A DNA stretch of 64,000 nucleotides, taken from the NCBI RefSeq assembly GCF_003545765.1, contig NZ_QXIO01000009.1, positions 62,001 through 126,000 on the forward strand. The letters run 5' to 3'. Shown piece after piece: positions 46,579 to 54,677 of the stretch; positions within the stretch are counted from its first letter, which is position 1; each line of letters begins with the position of its first letter. A program made the position numbers and the translations under genes. The notes under the pieces are model-generated. The model worked only from the letters and a program-made list of their open reading frames with translations. It was not told the origin of the DNA and ran no database searches. The stretch comes from Colwellia sp. RSH04. Its GTDB lineage: Bacteria > Pseudomonadota > Gammaproteobacteria > Enterobacterales > Alteromonadaceae.

Positions 46579-49068
46579 TTAAACTTTAGCTATTTTCACG
46601 GCACACTTTTTAAAGTCAGTTTCTTTTGACAATGGATCCGTTGCATCTAGCGTTAACTTATTTGTCAATTGCTTCGCGTCAAACCATGGCATGAAAACTA
46701 ACCCTTTAGGTGGGCGGTTTCGGCCTCTTGTTTCTATTCGAGACTTCACTTCACCACGACGAGAGGTAACAATACACTCATCTCCTCGACGTAAATCACG
46801 CTTACGTGCATCATCTGGATGCATAAATATTACCGCATCAGGGAATGCTTTATGCAGTTCAGGTACACGAGCTGTCATCGAACCTGAATGCCAATGTTCA
46901 AGTACACGACCAGTGCTTAACCATAAGTCATATTCTTCATCTGGTGATTCTGCTGCTGGCTCATAAGGTAAAGCAAACATCACAGCTTTTTTATCTGGCT
47001 TACCATAGAATTGAACACCTGAGCCTTTTTCTACATAAGGATCATAGCCTTCTCTAAAGCGCCACAATGTTTCTTTGCCGTCTACTACAGGCCAACGTAG
47101 GCCACGAGCTTCATGATAAGTATCAAAATCAGCTAAATCATGTGCTTTCCCACGACCAAAGATTGCGTATTCTTCGAATAAACCTTTTTGGATATAGAAC
47201 CCAAAATCTTCAGCTTCTTGGTTAGCATCACCTTTACAATCACTAGTAGGGAATTTATTAACCTGGCCATTAGCATATAGCACATCATATAAAGTTTTAT
47301 CTTTATACTCAGGCGCTTTAGCCATTAATTCTTCAGGCCATACTTCTGATACTTTAAAGCGTTTTGAAAACTCAACTAACTGCCATAAATCAGACTTTGC
47401 TTCACCGGGAGCTTGCACTTGTTGATGCCAGAACTGTGTACGACGTTCTGCATTACCATATGCTCCTTCTTTTTCTACCCACATTGCTGTTGGTAAAATA
47501 AGATCGGCTGCTTGAGCAGTAACCGTAGGGTATGGGTCAGATACCACAATGAAGTTTTCAGGATTACGATAACCCGGTAAACCTTCCTCGTTCATGTTTG
47601 GCGCAGCTTGCATGTTGTTATTACACATAACCCAATACGCATTTAACTTACCGTCTTTAAGCATACGGTTTTGTAAAACTGCATGATAACCAGGTTTAGG
47701 TGGAATAGTACCTTCAGGTAATTTCCAAATTTTTTCAGAAAACGCTCTATGCTTAGGATTTTTAACGACCATATCAGCTGGCAAACGGTGGGCAAAAGTA
47801 CCTACCTCACGTGCAGTACCACAAGCAGATGGTTGACCTGTTAATGAAAACGGACTATTACCAGGCTCTGAGATTTTGCCTGTTAATAAATGCACGTTAT
47901 ACATTAAGTTATTAGCCCAAACACCACGAGTATGTTGGTTAAAGCCCATAGTCCAGAATGAAGTAACTTTGACTTTAGGGTCGGCATACATTTTAGCCAT
48001 TTCAAGTAAGTTAGCTTCAGGAACACCAGAAAGTTTCGACGTATACTCAAGCGTATAAGTACTAACAAACTTACTAAAGGCTTCAAAGCTCATTGGCTTA
48101 GAACCGCCTTTACCTGGGTTTTTAGCCGCTTGTTCTAATGGATGTGTTGGACGTAATCCATAACCAATATCTGTCACACCTTCACGAATATTAACGTGTT
48201 TGTCTAAGAAGTCTTGGTTAACCGCATCATTTTGAATAATATAATTCGCAATAAAGTTTAAAATAGCTAAATCGGTTTGTGGCGTAAATACCATACCGTT
48301 ATCAGCTAATTCAAAACTTCTGTGCTTGAAAGTAGACAGTACATGTACTTTAACATGTGGTGCACTTAAACGACGGTCAGTTAAGCGTGACCATAGAATA
48401 GGATGCATTTCTGCCATGTTTGATCCCCAAAGGACAAACGCATCTGCATGCTCTAAATCATCATAACAGCCCATTGGCTCATCAATACCAAAGGTACGCA
48501 TGAAGCCACCTACCGCTGACGCCATACAATGACGAGCATTTGGATCAATATTATTGCTTAAGAAACCTGCTTTCATCAATTTAGATGCAGCATAGCCTTC
48601 CCAAACTGTCCATTGACCTGAGCCAAACATACCAACTGAGGTAGGGCCTTTTTTCTTAATAGCTTCTTTAAACTTATCAGCCATTACGTCAAAAGCGGTA
48701 TCCCAGCTAACCGGTGTAAAATCACCTTCTTTATCGTACTGACCATCGGTCATACGTAATAAAGGTTGGGTTAATCTATCCTTACCGTACATAATTTTAG
48801 ATAAGAAATACCCCTTGATACAGTTTAACCCTTTGTTTACGGGGGCATCTGGATCACCTTGGGTGGCGACGACTTTACCGTGTTGAGTCCCGACTAGTAC
48901 ACTACAACCTGTACCGCAGAATCGACATGGCGCTTTATCCCACTTTATTTTGCTCTCAGATGATTTTGTAATCAAATTCGAAGCTGAAGTAGGTATTGAT
49001 ACGCCTGCTGCAACGGCAGTTGCGGCGATAGCGTTTGCTTTTATAAAATCCCGTCTTGTCAGTGTCAT
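46579..49068 (-). CDS. napA: Periplasmic nitrate reductase catalytic subunit NapA
   Basis: An 829-residue molybdopterin enzyme of normal length. Tat signal [10 protein letters not shown] at residues 4-13; 4Fe-4S site [13 protein letters not shown] at about 47-59 with the fourth Cys in [33 protein letters not shown] holds the conserved Mo-ligating Cys region; C-terminal domain [17 protein letters not shown]. It reduces nitrate to nitrite in the periplasm, receiving electrons from NapB. Overlaps napD by four bases (ATGA). Confidence 0.97.
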   Translation of the reverse strand: MTLTRRDFIKANAIAATAVAAGVSIPTSASNLITKSSESKIKWDKAPCRFCGTGCSVLVGTQHGKVVATQGDPDAPVNKGLNCIKGYFLSKIMYGKDRLTQPLLRMTDGQYDKEGDFTPVSWDTAFDVMADKFKEAIKKKGPTSVGMFGSGQWTVWEGYAASKLMKAGFLSNNIDPNARHCMASAVGGFMRTFGIDEPMGCYDDLEHADAFVLWGSNMAEMHPILWSRLTDRRLSAPHVKVHVLSTFKHRSFELADNGMVFTPQTDLAILNFIANYIIQNDAVNQDFLDKHVNIREGVTDIGYGLRPTHPLEQAAKNPGKGGSKPMSFEAFSKFVSTYTLEYTSKLSGVPEANLLEMAKMYADPKVKVTSFWTMGFNQHTRGVWANNLMYNVHLLTGKISEPGNSPFSLTGQPSACGTAREVGTFAHRLPADMVVKNPKHRAFSEKIWKLPEGTIPPKPGYHAVLQNRMLKDGKLNAYWVMCNNNMQAAPNMNEEGLPGYRNPENFIVVSDPYPTVTAQAADLILPTAMWVEKEGAYGNAERRTQFWHQQVQAPGEAKSDLWQLVEFSKRFKVSEVWPEELMAKAPEYKDKTLYDVLYANGQVNKFPTSDCKGDANQEAEDFGFYIQKGLFEEYAIFGRGKAHDLADFDTYHEARGLRWPVVDGKETLWRFREGYDPYVEKGSGVQFYGKPDKKAVMFALPYEPAAESPDEEYDLWLSTGRVLEHWHSGSMTARVPELHKAFPDAVIFMHPDDARKRDLRRGDECIVTSRRGEVKSRIETRGRNRPPKGLVFMPWFDAKQLTNKLTLDATDPLSKETDFKKCAVKIAKV

Positions 49069-49355
49069 TTTTGCCCTCCTGAAAACTGTGCTAGTCCAGC
49101 ATCATTATGATGAAAAATTAATGATGAGGAAATCACACCTGGGATGTTGCTCATAGTTGTTATTGTTTCAATTAAGCGTTGATCTTTATTGTCTTCTTCT
49201 ATTGTTACTACCATGTTACCGCTTTCAGTAATTTCATGGACTTCAGCGCCTGGGAACTCGCCTAGTTTTATCGCAACTTCATCAGCCTTTTCAGGATAAG
49301 CAGCAAATAAAACCCCCGCGATATTAACAGGGTTTTCTTCAAGTAGATTGATCAC
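49065..49355 (-). CDS. napD: NapA maturation chaperone NapD
   Basis: A 96-residue protein. [20 protein letters not shown] and [20 protein letters not shown] match NapD, which binds the NapA Tat signal peptide and delays export until cofactor insertion. Stop codon overlaps the napA start, so the two are translationally coupled. Confidence 0.92.
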   Translation of the reverse strand: MINLLEENPVNIAGVLFAAYPEKADEVAIKLGEFPGAEVHEITESGNMVVTIEEDNKDQRLIETITTMSNIPGVISSSLIFHHNDAGLAQFSGGQK

Positions 49356-49448
49356 AATAATTGACCTCTGTTTAATTCGTTTGTGTAAGGCTTCTCAGCC
49401 TTGATTTTCATTTTGATAGTAAAATTTTCAATTAAGTTATTAATGCTT

Positions 49449-49586
49449 TTATTCCTTCGCTTCAGCACCAGTCATTTTAAGCAATAAAACAGCAAAAACG
49501 GCTGTTCCGATAAAACCACTTAAAAAAATAACGGGCATTGAAGAGTAACCTAATACTGTCCAAATTAAGGATTCAAGTGCACTCAC
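49449..49586 (-). CDS. 45-residue single-span membrane protein of the nap operon
   Basis: A GTG-started frame of 45 residues, too short for most ORF listings. AGGAG lies six bases upstream of the GTG, and the start is one base past the napF stop. The protein begins MSALESLIWTVLGYSSM and has one hydrophobic segment (PVIFLSGFIGTAVFAVLLL). It resembles the short TIGR02808-type proteins found next to nap genes in Vibrio and Shewanella, not NapE. A role in assembly or electron transfer is possible but not known. The gap to napD is 93 bases. Confidence 0.82.
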   Translation of the reverse strand: MSALESLIWTVLGYSSMPVIFLSGFIGTAVFAVLLLKMTGAEAKE

Positions 49587-49587
49587 G

Positions 49588-50109
49588 TTAATCTCCTATT
49601 GTTATTGTTGAGGTATCTAAAAGCTTTATTTCTATTGCCGCTTGAGGGCAAACTGAAACACAGGCACCACAACCAGTACAATCATCTTGATTAATACGCA
49701 TTTGTGGTACTGAAGACTTTAGATATTGAAATGAAATAGCTTGGGTATCACAACTATCTTGACAGCTCTGACACATAATTTGATTTTGTGCTAAACAACT
49801 GCTCTTAACCGTCGTTTCTATATGCCATGGCGCTTGTGATAAATCATCGGAAAAAACATCTTCGTGACACGCAGCAACACATTTTTGGCAAAAGGTACAC
49901 TCACCTAAAGAAAAATCTATTTGAGGAAAACCACCGTCACCTTTTTTAATGATTTGCGTTTCACAGGCTGAAATACACTCTGTACATTGCGTACAGTTAT
50001 CATACAAAGACTGCTGACTTTTAAGCCAAGGTAAGCGTAGAGCTGATTTTTCACTAGGTCTTTTACCTCGGAAAAAATTGCGTCGCGATTGATCTACACC
50101 TACAGTCAT
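49588..50109 (-). CDS. napF: Ferredoxin-type protein NapF
   Basis: A 173-residue cytoplasmic protein with several 4Fe-4S sites: CTQCTECISACETQI, CTFCQKCVAACHEDVF and CTGCGACVSVCPQAAI; a further group CQSCQDSCDT is imperfect. The N-terminal SRRNFFRG segment is typical for NapF. NapF is thought to help NapA iron-sulfur assembly. First gene of the operon; FNR-type boxes and a -10 element lie upstream. Confidence 0.94.
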   Translation of the reverse strand: MTVGVDQSRRNFFRGKRPSEKSALRLPWLKSQQSLYDNCTQCTECISACETQIIKKGDGGFPQIDFSLGECTFCQKCVAACHEDVFSDDLSQAPWHIETTVKSSCLAQNQIMCQSCQDSCDTQAISFQYLKSSVPQMRINQDDCTGCGACVSVCPQAAIEIKLLDTSTITIGD

Positions 50110-50242
50110 TGACTTGCCTTTTAAATGTTGAAAAATGGTATTTATTCATTTACTCGTTCATTAGTTTTAATGAGCTTGCAAGCGAATGCTCTTGTTTTCG
50201 CTTCAATAAATAAAGAATAACCCTTTTTCTTTTAATGAATTG

Positions 50243-50248
50243 ATTATA
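50243..50248 (-). promoter_or_regulatory. Candidate -10 element of the napF promoter
   Basis: TATAAT on the minus strand about 135 bases upstream of the napF start. If transcription starts near 50236, the proximal FNR box is centred near -61, a known class I activation distance. The -35 region is weak, as expected for an activated promoter. Confidence 0.6.
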
Positions 50249-50290
50249 CACCGATTAAAATGACAAACATCAAGTAGCGTTCTATATACC

Positions 50291-50304
50291 TTGATATAGA
50301 TCAA
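50291..50304. promoter_or_regulatory. FNR-type box, perfect consensus
   Basis: TTGATATAGATCAA matches TTGAT-N4-ATCAA exactly and is extended to ACCTTGAT/ATCAAGGT. It lies upstream of napF and implies induction under oxygen limitation. Confidence 0.88.
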
Positions 50305-50321
50305 GGTATTTCTCAAATCTT

Positions 50322-50335
50322 TTGACATATATCAA
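50322..50335. promoter_or_regulatory. Second FNR-type box
   Basis: TTGACATATATCAA differs from the FNR consensus at one position. It is centred 31 bases from the first box, three helical turns away, on the same face of the DNA. Confidence 0.75.
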
Positions 50336-50464
50336 AATGAGAATAGCAGGTAAACCTAATCGCTGCTTATGCTATAATCAAAAAAGCAGCATCAACAAAC
50401 ATAAACAACTGAATATAAAGAAAAACATAGATTATCACATTCATCTCAGTTTAAGGTGATTGCA

Positions 50465-50518
50465 AATTCAATCATGAGATCATGCTTTGACAAGTAGGTT
50501 ACACCTCATGATTGAATT
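50465..50518 (-). terminator. 14-bp perfect inverted repeat beyond the GH3 gene
   Basis: AATTCAATCATGAG (50465-50478) and CTCATGATTGAATT (50505-50518) flank a 26-base loop, starting eight bases past the GH3 stop. No strong T-tract follows on the minus strand, so it may be a weak terminator or an RNA 3'-end stabiliser. Confidence 0.55.
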
Positions 50519-50525
50519 AGGGGAT

Positions 50526-53120
50526 TTATTGATAAGTAAATTGTTCTGATAATTGGATATTATCTGAAGATGTTCCTAACAGCACGGTAAATTGGCCTTT
50601 TTCAGCAAGCCAAGTATTTTCTTTTATATCCCAAAACGATAAATCTCTAGTCGTGAGTTGTAATGAAACTCGCTTACTTTCGCCCGGTAATAACCATACT
50701 TTTGTAAAATCTTTTAATTCTTTCGCTGGCCTTTCAACGCTAGAGTCGACATCATTCAAGTAAAGCTGAATCACCTCTGCACCAGCAACTTTCCCTGTAT
50801 TAGTCACAGTTAACTGAACGGTCTGTGTTTCTTTTTCGCTTAGTGCTGTATGCGAAATAGCTAAATCTGAAAGTGAAAATTTAGTGTAGGAAAGACCATG
50901 CCCAAATGAAAATAACGGTTTAATATTTTGTTTTTCAAACCATCGATATCCAATGAATACTCCTTCCAAATATAATGATTCTTGTGCATTGTAGTCATTC
51001 AGTTTTATGGGCGCAGTATCTTCAAGATATTTAGGTAACGTAATAGGCATCTTACCACTCGGGTTCTTATCTCCCATCAAAATATCAGCAAAAGCATGGC
51101 CTGCTTCCATACCGCCATACCAGCCCCAAACGATAGCGTTGACTTTGTTTTCCCAAGGCATTTCTACGGCTGAACCTGCAACCAAAAACACGACAGTTTT
51201 GTCATTGACACGAGCAAGCTTTTCAATGATTTCATCTTGCGCAAAAGGCAACTTCATACTAGTTCTATCAATAGACTCTCTATCATCACTGTGACTTAGT
51301 CCACCAAAATAAATTACGGCATCAGCTTTTTTAGCGGCGTCGATGTATTCTTTTTCACTGGCAAATAATTCTCCTGGCGCGTCCCAACCTAAAGTAAAGT
51401 GTTCACGTCCGTCGTATTGAATCTCAAACTGATAAATTTCACCTTCTTTTAACGCAATATCATGTGAAACTTTTTCAATGATATCAGGTTTATTTGCATC
51501 ACTTTTATGAGAAATAACCAATTGATTGTTAATCTTCAATCGAAAATCACCCAATGTTTTCAGGTTGAGTTTATGGCTACCTGTTTGAAGAGGTTTAATC
51601 TTAGCGGTCATCGTTATATGTTGCATTGTCGATGAACTATTAGCGTCAAACATAGAATCTACTATCCAAGATTCTTCAAGCAACTTTTCTCTCAAAGGCT
51701 CCGCAAAGTAAGATATATTCCATGCTGGCGTTCCTGTCCAATGTCTACTGACGATGTAGTCACCGGCAATTGCCGTTAGTTCACTACTTCGAGCACGCAT
51801 TACGGTAATATTTACATCATTTCCCAATTTGGTTTTCAATCCTGCTAGAGGTGTTATTTCATATAAAGATTTAACTTCTGAAGAGCCTCCTCCTGTTCCA
51901 TGTTTTTTATCAGCATTGGGACCTAACACTAAAATATTTTTCAACTGTTTTTTATTAAGGGGTAAAATGGGTTTATTATTCACATGGCTATTTTTAAGAA
52001 GAACGATGCCTTCTGTTGCGATCTTTCTTGCTGCTAATTGGTGAGCGCGTGTATTTCTTTCTCCTTTTTTTCGGTTATCATCATACATGCCAATTTTATG
52101 CTGAACCCTTAAGATTCTTCGAGCCTTATCGTCAACAATAGCTTCAGGTATTTTCCCTTCTTTAATTAGCTTAAGAAATGGTTTCGCAAAAAAGTAATCT
52201 TGGTAATCATCAACTTTTGTGCCCATCTCTAAATCTAAGCCATGCATTGCTGCTTCATAAGTATTTATATCAACATGCCAATCGGTCAATAACACTCCTT
52301 GATACCCCCACTCTCCTTTTAATATATCATTAACTAAGTGCTTACTCTGATTTGCATTGGTACCGAAGTATTCGTTATAGGCTCCCATCATTCCTAATAC
52401 TTGACCTTCTTTTACTGCGGCTTCAAAAGCAGGTAGATAAACTTCTCTCAATGTACGCTCATCAGGCTTTGCATTAACTCCCGTACGATTTAACTCCTGA
52501 GTATTCAAAGCATAATGCTTGACCGTTGCTGCTACATCATTCGCTTGAATACCTTGAATTTGAGGGACAACTAGTTTTGCTGCAAGCACAGGATCTTCGC
52601 CCATATATTCAAAATTTCGGCCATATAAAGGTAGACGAGCAAGGTTGACGCCAGGCCCTAAGATAAAGTCCTTTTGTCGCTCTCGCGCTTCAGCGCCAAG
52701 TACCTCACCATGCAATCTAGCAATATTTTTATCCCAACTTGCAGCAACAGAAGTTAAATGAGGTAAATATGTAGCATGATCATCTGTCCAACCAGCAGAA
52801 TCCCAACTATGACGTTCTATTTGATGTCTTACACCATGAGGACCGTCAGAAAGCCACATCTCTGGAATACCTAACCGCTCAATCGCATTAACATGAAATT
52901 TACCACTGGCGTGAGTTAATGATACTTTTTCTTCAACTGTCATTTGCTTTAAAAGAACTTCTACTTTTTGCTCTGCGTCCGCTAGTCTTTTTTGCTTTAC
53001 TTTTTCTTTTGTTATTTTCGGGATGTTTTTTTGTGTCGAAGTTAATGCTTCTTGATTTTGGCATCCGCTAAAAATAACTACAAAAGCAAGCACTGTTAAT
53101 AAGTTGACTGATATTTTCAT
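50526..53120 (-). CDS. GH3 beta-glucosidase lipoprotein with inserted PA14 domain
   Basis: About 864 residues from the ATG at 53120; an ATG at 53141 is in frame but has no ribosome-binding site. Lipoprotein signal with lipobox FSGC. GH3 N-domain: RLGIPEMWLSDGPHGVRHQ, LGPGVNLARLPLYGRNFEYMGE, VKHYALNTQE, and the nucleophile Asp in GVLLTDWHVD. A PA14-like insert lies in the second domain (about residues 465-590; AKIKPLQTGSHKLNLKTLGD, FTLGWDAPG), then GLSHSDDRESIDRTSM and a C-terminal FnIII-like domain. It probably releases glucose from beta-glucosides in the periplasm. Last gene of the sugar operon. Confidence 0.9.
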   Translation of the reverse strand: MKISVNLLTVLAFVVIFSGCQNQEALTSTQKNIPKITKEKVKQKRLADAEQKVEVLLKQMTVEEKVSLTHASGKFHVNAIERLGIPEMWLSDGPHGVRHQIERHSWDSAGWTDDHATYLPHLTSVAASWDKNIARLHGEVLGAEARERQKDFILGPGVNLARLPLYGRNFEYMGEDPVLAAKLVVPQIQGIQANDVAATVKHYALNTQELNRTGVNAKPDERTLREVYLPAFEAAVKEGQVLGMMGAYNEYFGTNANQSKHLVNDILKGEWGYQGVLLTDWHVDINTYEAAMHGLDLEMGTKVDDYQDYFFAKPFLKLIKEGKIPEAIVDDKARRILRVQHKIGMYDDNRKKGERNTRAHQLAARKIATEGIVLLKNSHVNNKPILPLNKKQLKNILVLGPNADKKHGTGGGSSEVKSLYEITPLAGLKTKLGNDVNITVMRARSSELTAIAGDYIVSRHWTGTPAWNISYFAEPLREKLLEESWIVDSMFDANSSSTMQHITMTAKIKPLQTGSHKLNLKTLGDFRLKINNQLVISHKSDANKPDIIEKVSHDIALKEGEIYQFEIQYDGREHFTLGWDAPGELFASEKEYIDAAKKADAVIYFGGLSHSDDRESIDRTSMKLPFAQDEIIEKLARVNDKTVVFLVAGSAVEMPWENKVNAIVWGWYGGMEAGHAFADILMGDKNPSGKMPITLPKYLEDTAPIKLNDYNAQESLYLEGVFIGYRWFEKQNIKPLFSFGHGLSYTKFSLSDLAISHTALSEKETQTVQLTVTNTGKVAGAEVIQLYLNDVDSSVERPAKELKDFTKVWLLPGESKRVSLQLTTRDLSFWDIKENTWLAEKGQFTVLLGTSSDNIQLSEQFTYQ

Positions 53121-53177
53121 ATAAGGCTCTATGTTACTCATTGATAAACAATAATTTTCGTTATTGCATTTAATTTT

Positions 53178-53229
53178 CTAAAGCAAATATTGCTTTAGCG
53201 CTCATTTTAAGAGGCATGTGCCCTTAAAA
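53178..53229 (-). promoter_or_regulatory. Two hairpins in the GH3 leader
   Basis: CTAAAGCAA / TTGCTTTAG (53178-53198, 3-base spacer) and TTTTAAG-GGCA / TGCC-CTTAAAA (53205-53229). They lie in the 211-base gap between the CBM9-like gene and the GH3 gene. They may separate GH3 expression from the upstream genes by processing or partial termination. Confidence 0.45.
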
Positions 53230-53331
53230 CGCTTTGAACTTTTCTGTGCGTTTTCACCACAACTTTTTCCATACTCCTACAGCGGTGAGCTTATATCTTT
53301 AGGTTGCTCCCCATAAACAAGTGAAAACGCC

Positions 53332-54084
53332 TTAGTCAATCAAAATAATGTGGTCAAAAACATCTGCGGTGATATACCCAAGGTTTTTGTCACCTTCAAT
53401 AGGTTTAATAAAAGTAGAGCCAATAAAACTCTCCCGTTGAGGGCTGCCATCGTTATCACAATATGCGAGCATGAAGCCAATCTTCTTTTGCTTCATGAGT
53501 GTAACTGGCCGAGATGAATCTCCCTGGAAACTATCATCAAATAACCTGATAGATAACTCCCAATTAATATTGTGTGGTTTTTGTGTGTCGCGTCGCCATA
53601 CACTAGTGATATGATCATTTAATAAAACAACTTGAGCAGAACCCTCTTCGTTTTGACCTCCAATGTCTGCCACTTGGTTATCTAAGGCGACATGGTAGGC
53701 AAAAGCATTATGGTTAAATTGATGTTCGCCTCCTGAAGCATCTTCATCAATAAATACTTCAAGGCAATCATCATCCCAATAGGCAAAATAAGGATTGGCA
53801 TGTTGATCAAATAACACATCATCTGTTATTTCAACCAACAGATATAATTGCTGGTTATCCCATAAAACTTTAAATCGACCACTGAAATCTTCGGTTGTGG
53901 GAGGAGTTCCAAGAATAAGCTCGTCTATTGGTTGCCATAATGCAATCTGCCAACTTTTTTCGTTAACCAAGCCATCAATAACAATATCGCCTTTGGCTTT
54001 TACAACCTCAATAGGTGATTTAGCATTTGACGAAAAAATCAACGCCCCAAAAACGATAGCTAAACTAATCAATAATTTTTTCAT
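53332..54084 (-). CDS. Secreted CBM9-like carbohydrate-binding protein
   Basis: About 250 residues from ATG 54084 (GAGG upstream); a longer frame to 54123 would overlap the preceding gene. Signal peptide MKKLLISLAIVFGALIFSSN. The mature part is a single CBM9-type beta-sandwich: DIVIDGLVNEKSWQIALWQP, FKVLWDNQQLYLLVEITDD, YWDDDCLEVFIDED, WELSIRLFDDSF, IGFMLAYCDNDG. Such domains bind sugar chain ends. It starts 14 bases after the gluconokinase stop, so it is cotranscribed. No catalytic domain is attached. Confidence 0.82.
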   Translation of the reverse strand: MKKLLISLAIVFGALIFSSNAKSPIEVVKAKGDIVIDGLVNEKSWQIALWQPIDELILGTPPTTEDFSGRFKVLWDNQQLYLLVEITDDVLFDQHANPYFAYWDDDCLEVFIDEDASGGEHQFNHNAFAYHVALDNQVADIGGQNEEGSAQVVLLNDHITSVWRRDTQKPHNINWELSIRLFDDSFQGDSSRPVTLMKQKKIGFMLAYCDNDGSPQRESFIGSTFIKPIEGDKNLGYITADVFDHIILID

Positions 54085-54098
54085 TAGCACCTCTATTT

Positions 54099-54677
54099 TT
54101 AACATGAAATCATTAAGCGACACTTTTCTTCAATATCTGAACAGACGTCAGCAATAGAACCTTTACATTCAATTGGGCATATATCTGATTCTCCTGCTTG
54201 GGGCGCTTGCATGGTTTGTATTTGGTTTGATAACAATTTACTGTTAAAAAAATGATCGTTTCTTTTATCAAGTCGATCAAAAAGTTCTTGTTCACTAACG
54301 TTCAACCAAAAAAATTGATTCGTTACATTTAATTGTCTAAATAACTGACGATGTTGATATTTTAAACCAGAATATGCGAGTACAACGTTTTTTCGAAGAT
54401 ATGAATAATATTCAATTTTTGCAATAATTCGTTCAATCCAAGGGAGCCTCATATCATCATCCAAAGGTATACCTGAAGCCATTAACGCTTTAGCTTCTTT
54501 AGAATGAAAGTCATCAGCTTCAACCAATTCAAAAGGGGAGCTAGGTTGATTCAGTTTTAGGGTTAATCGTTTTGCTACACTTGATTTCCCTGTGCCGCTA
54601 ACTCCCATAATGATAAATAGATAAGGCCGTTTAAACTCGTTTAAGTGATGAGTGCTTACACTGATTTCTTCAGGCAT
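54099..54677 (-). CDS. Gluconokinase-like kinase
   Basis: About 192 residues from ATG 54677, which overlaps the GH94 stop by eight bases and has AAGG upstream; the frame extends to 54731 but that start lies well inside GH94. Walker A GVSGTGKSS, the EADDFHS segment, MASGIPLDDDMRLPWI, and the late FFNSKLLSNQIQTMQAP match GntK-type gluconokinases (EKMASGEPLNDDDR... and HFFKTQML in E. coli). It would phosphorylate gluconate to 6-phosphogluconate. Coupling to a GH94 phosphorylase suggests that gluconate is a product of that enzyme. Confidence 0.85.
   Translation of the reverse strand: MPEEISVSTHHLNEFKRPYLFIIMGVSGTGKSSVAKRLTLKLNQPSSPFELVEADDFHSKEAKALMASGIPLDDDMRLPWIERIIAKIEYYSYLRKNVVLAYSGLKYQHRQLFRQLNVTNQFFWLNVSEQELFDRLDKRNDHFFNSKLLSNQIQTMQAPQAGESDICPIECKGSIADVCSDIEEKCRLMISC

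Noticed and set aside
43838..50109. napE or a narQP pair within the nap operon
   Set aside because: The only small extra gene lacks NapE features, and no sensor kinase or response regulator frame is present nearby.
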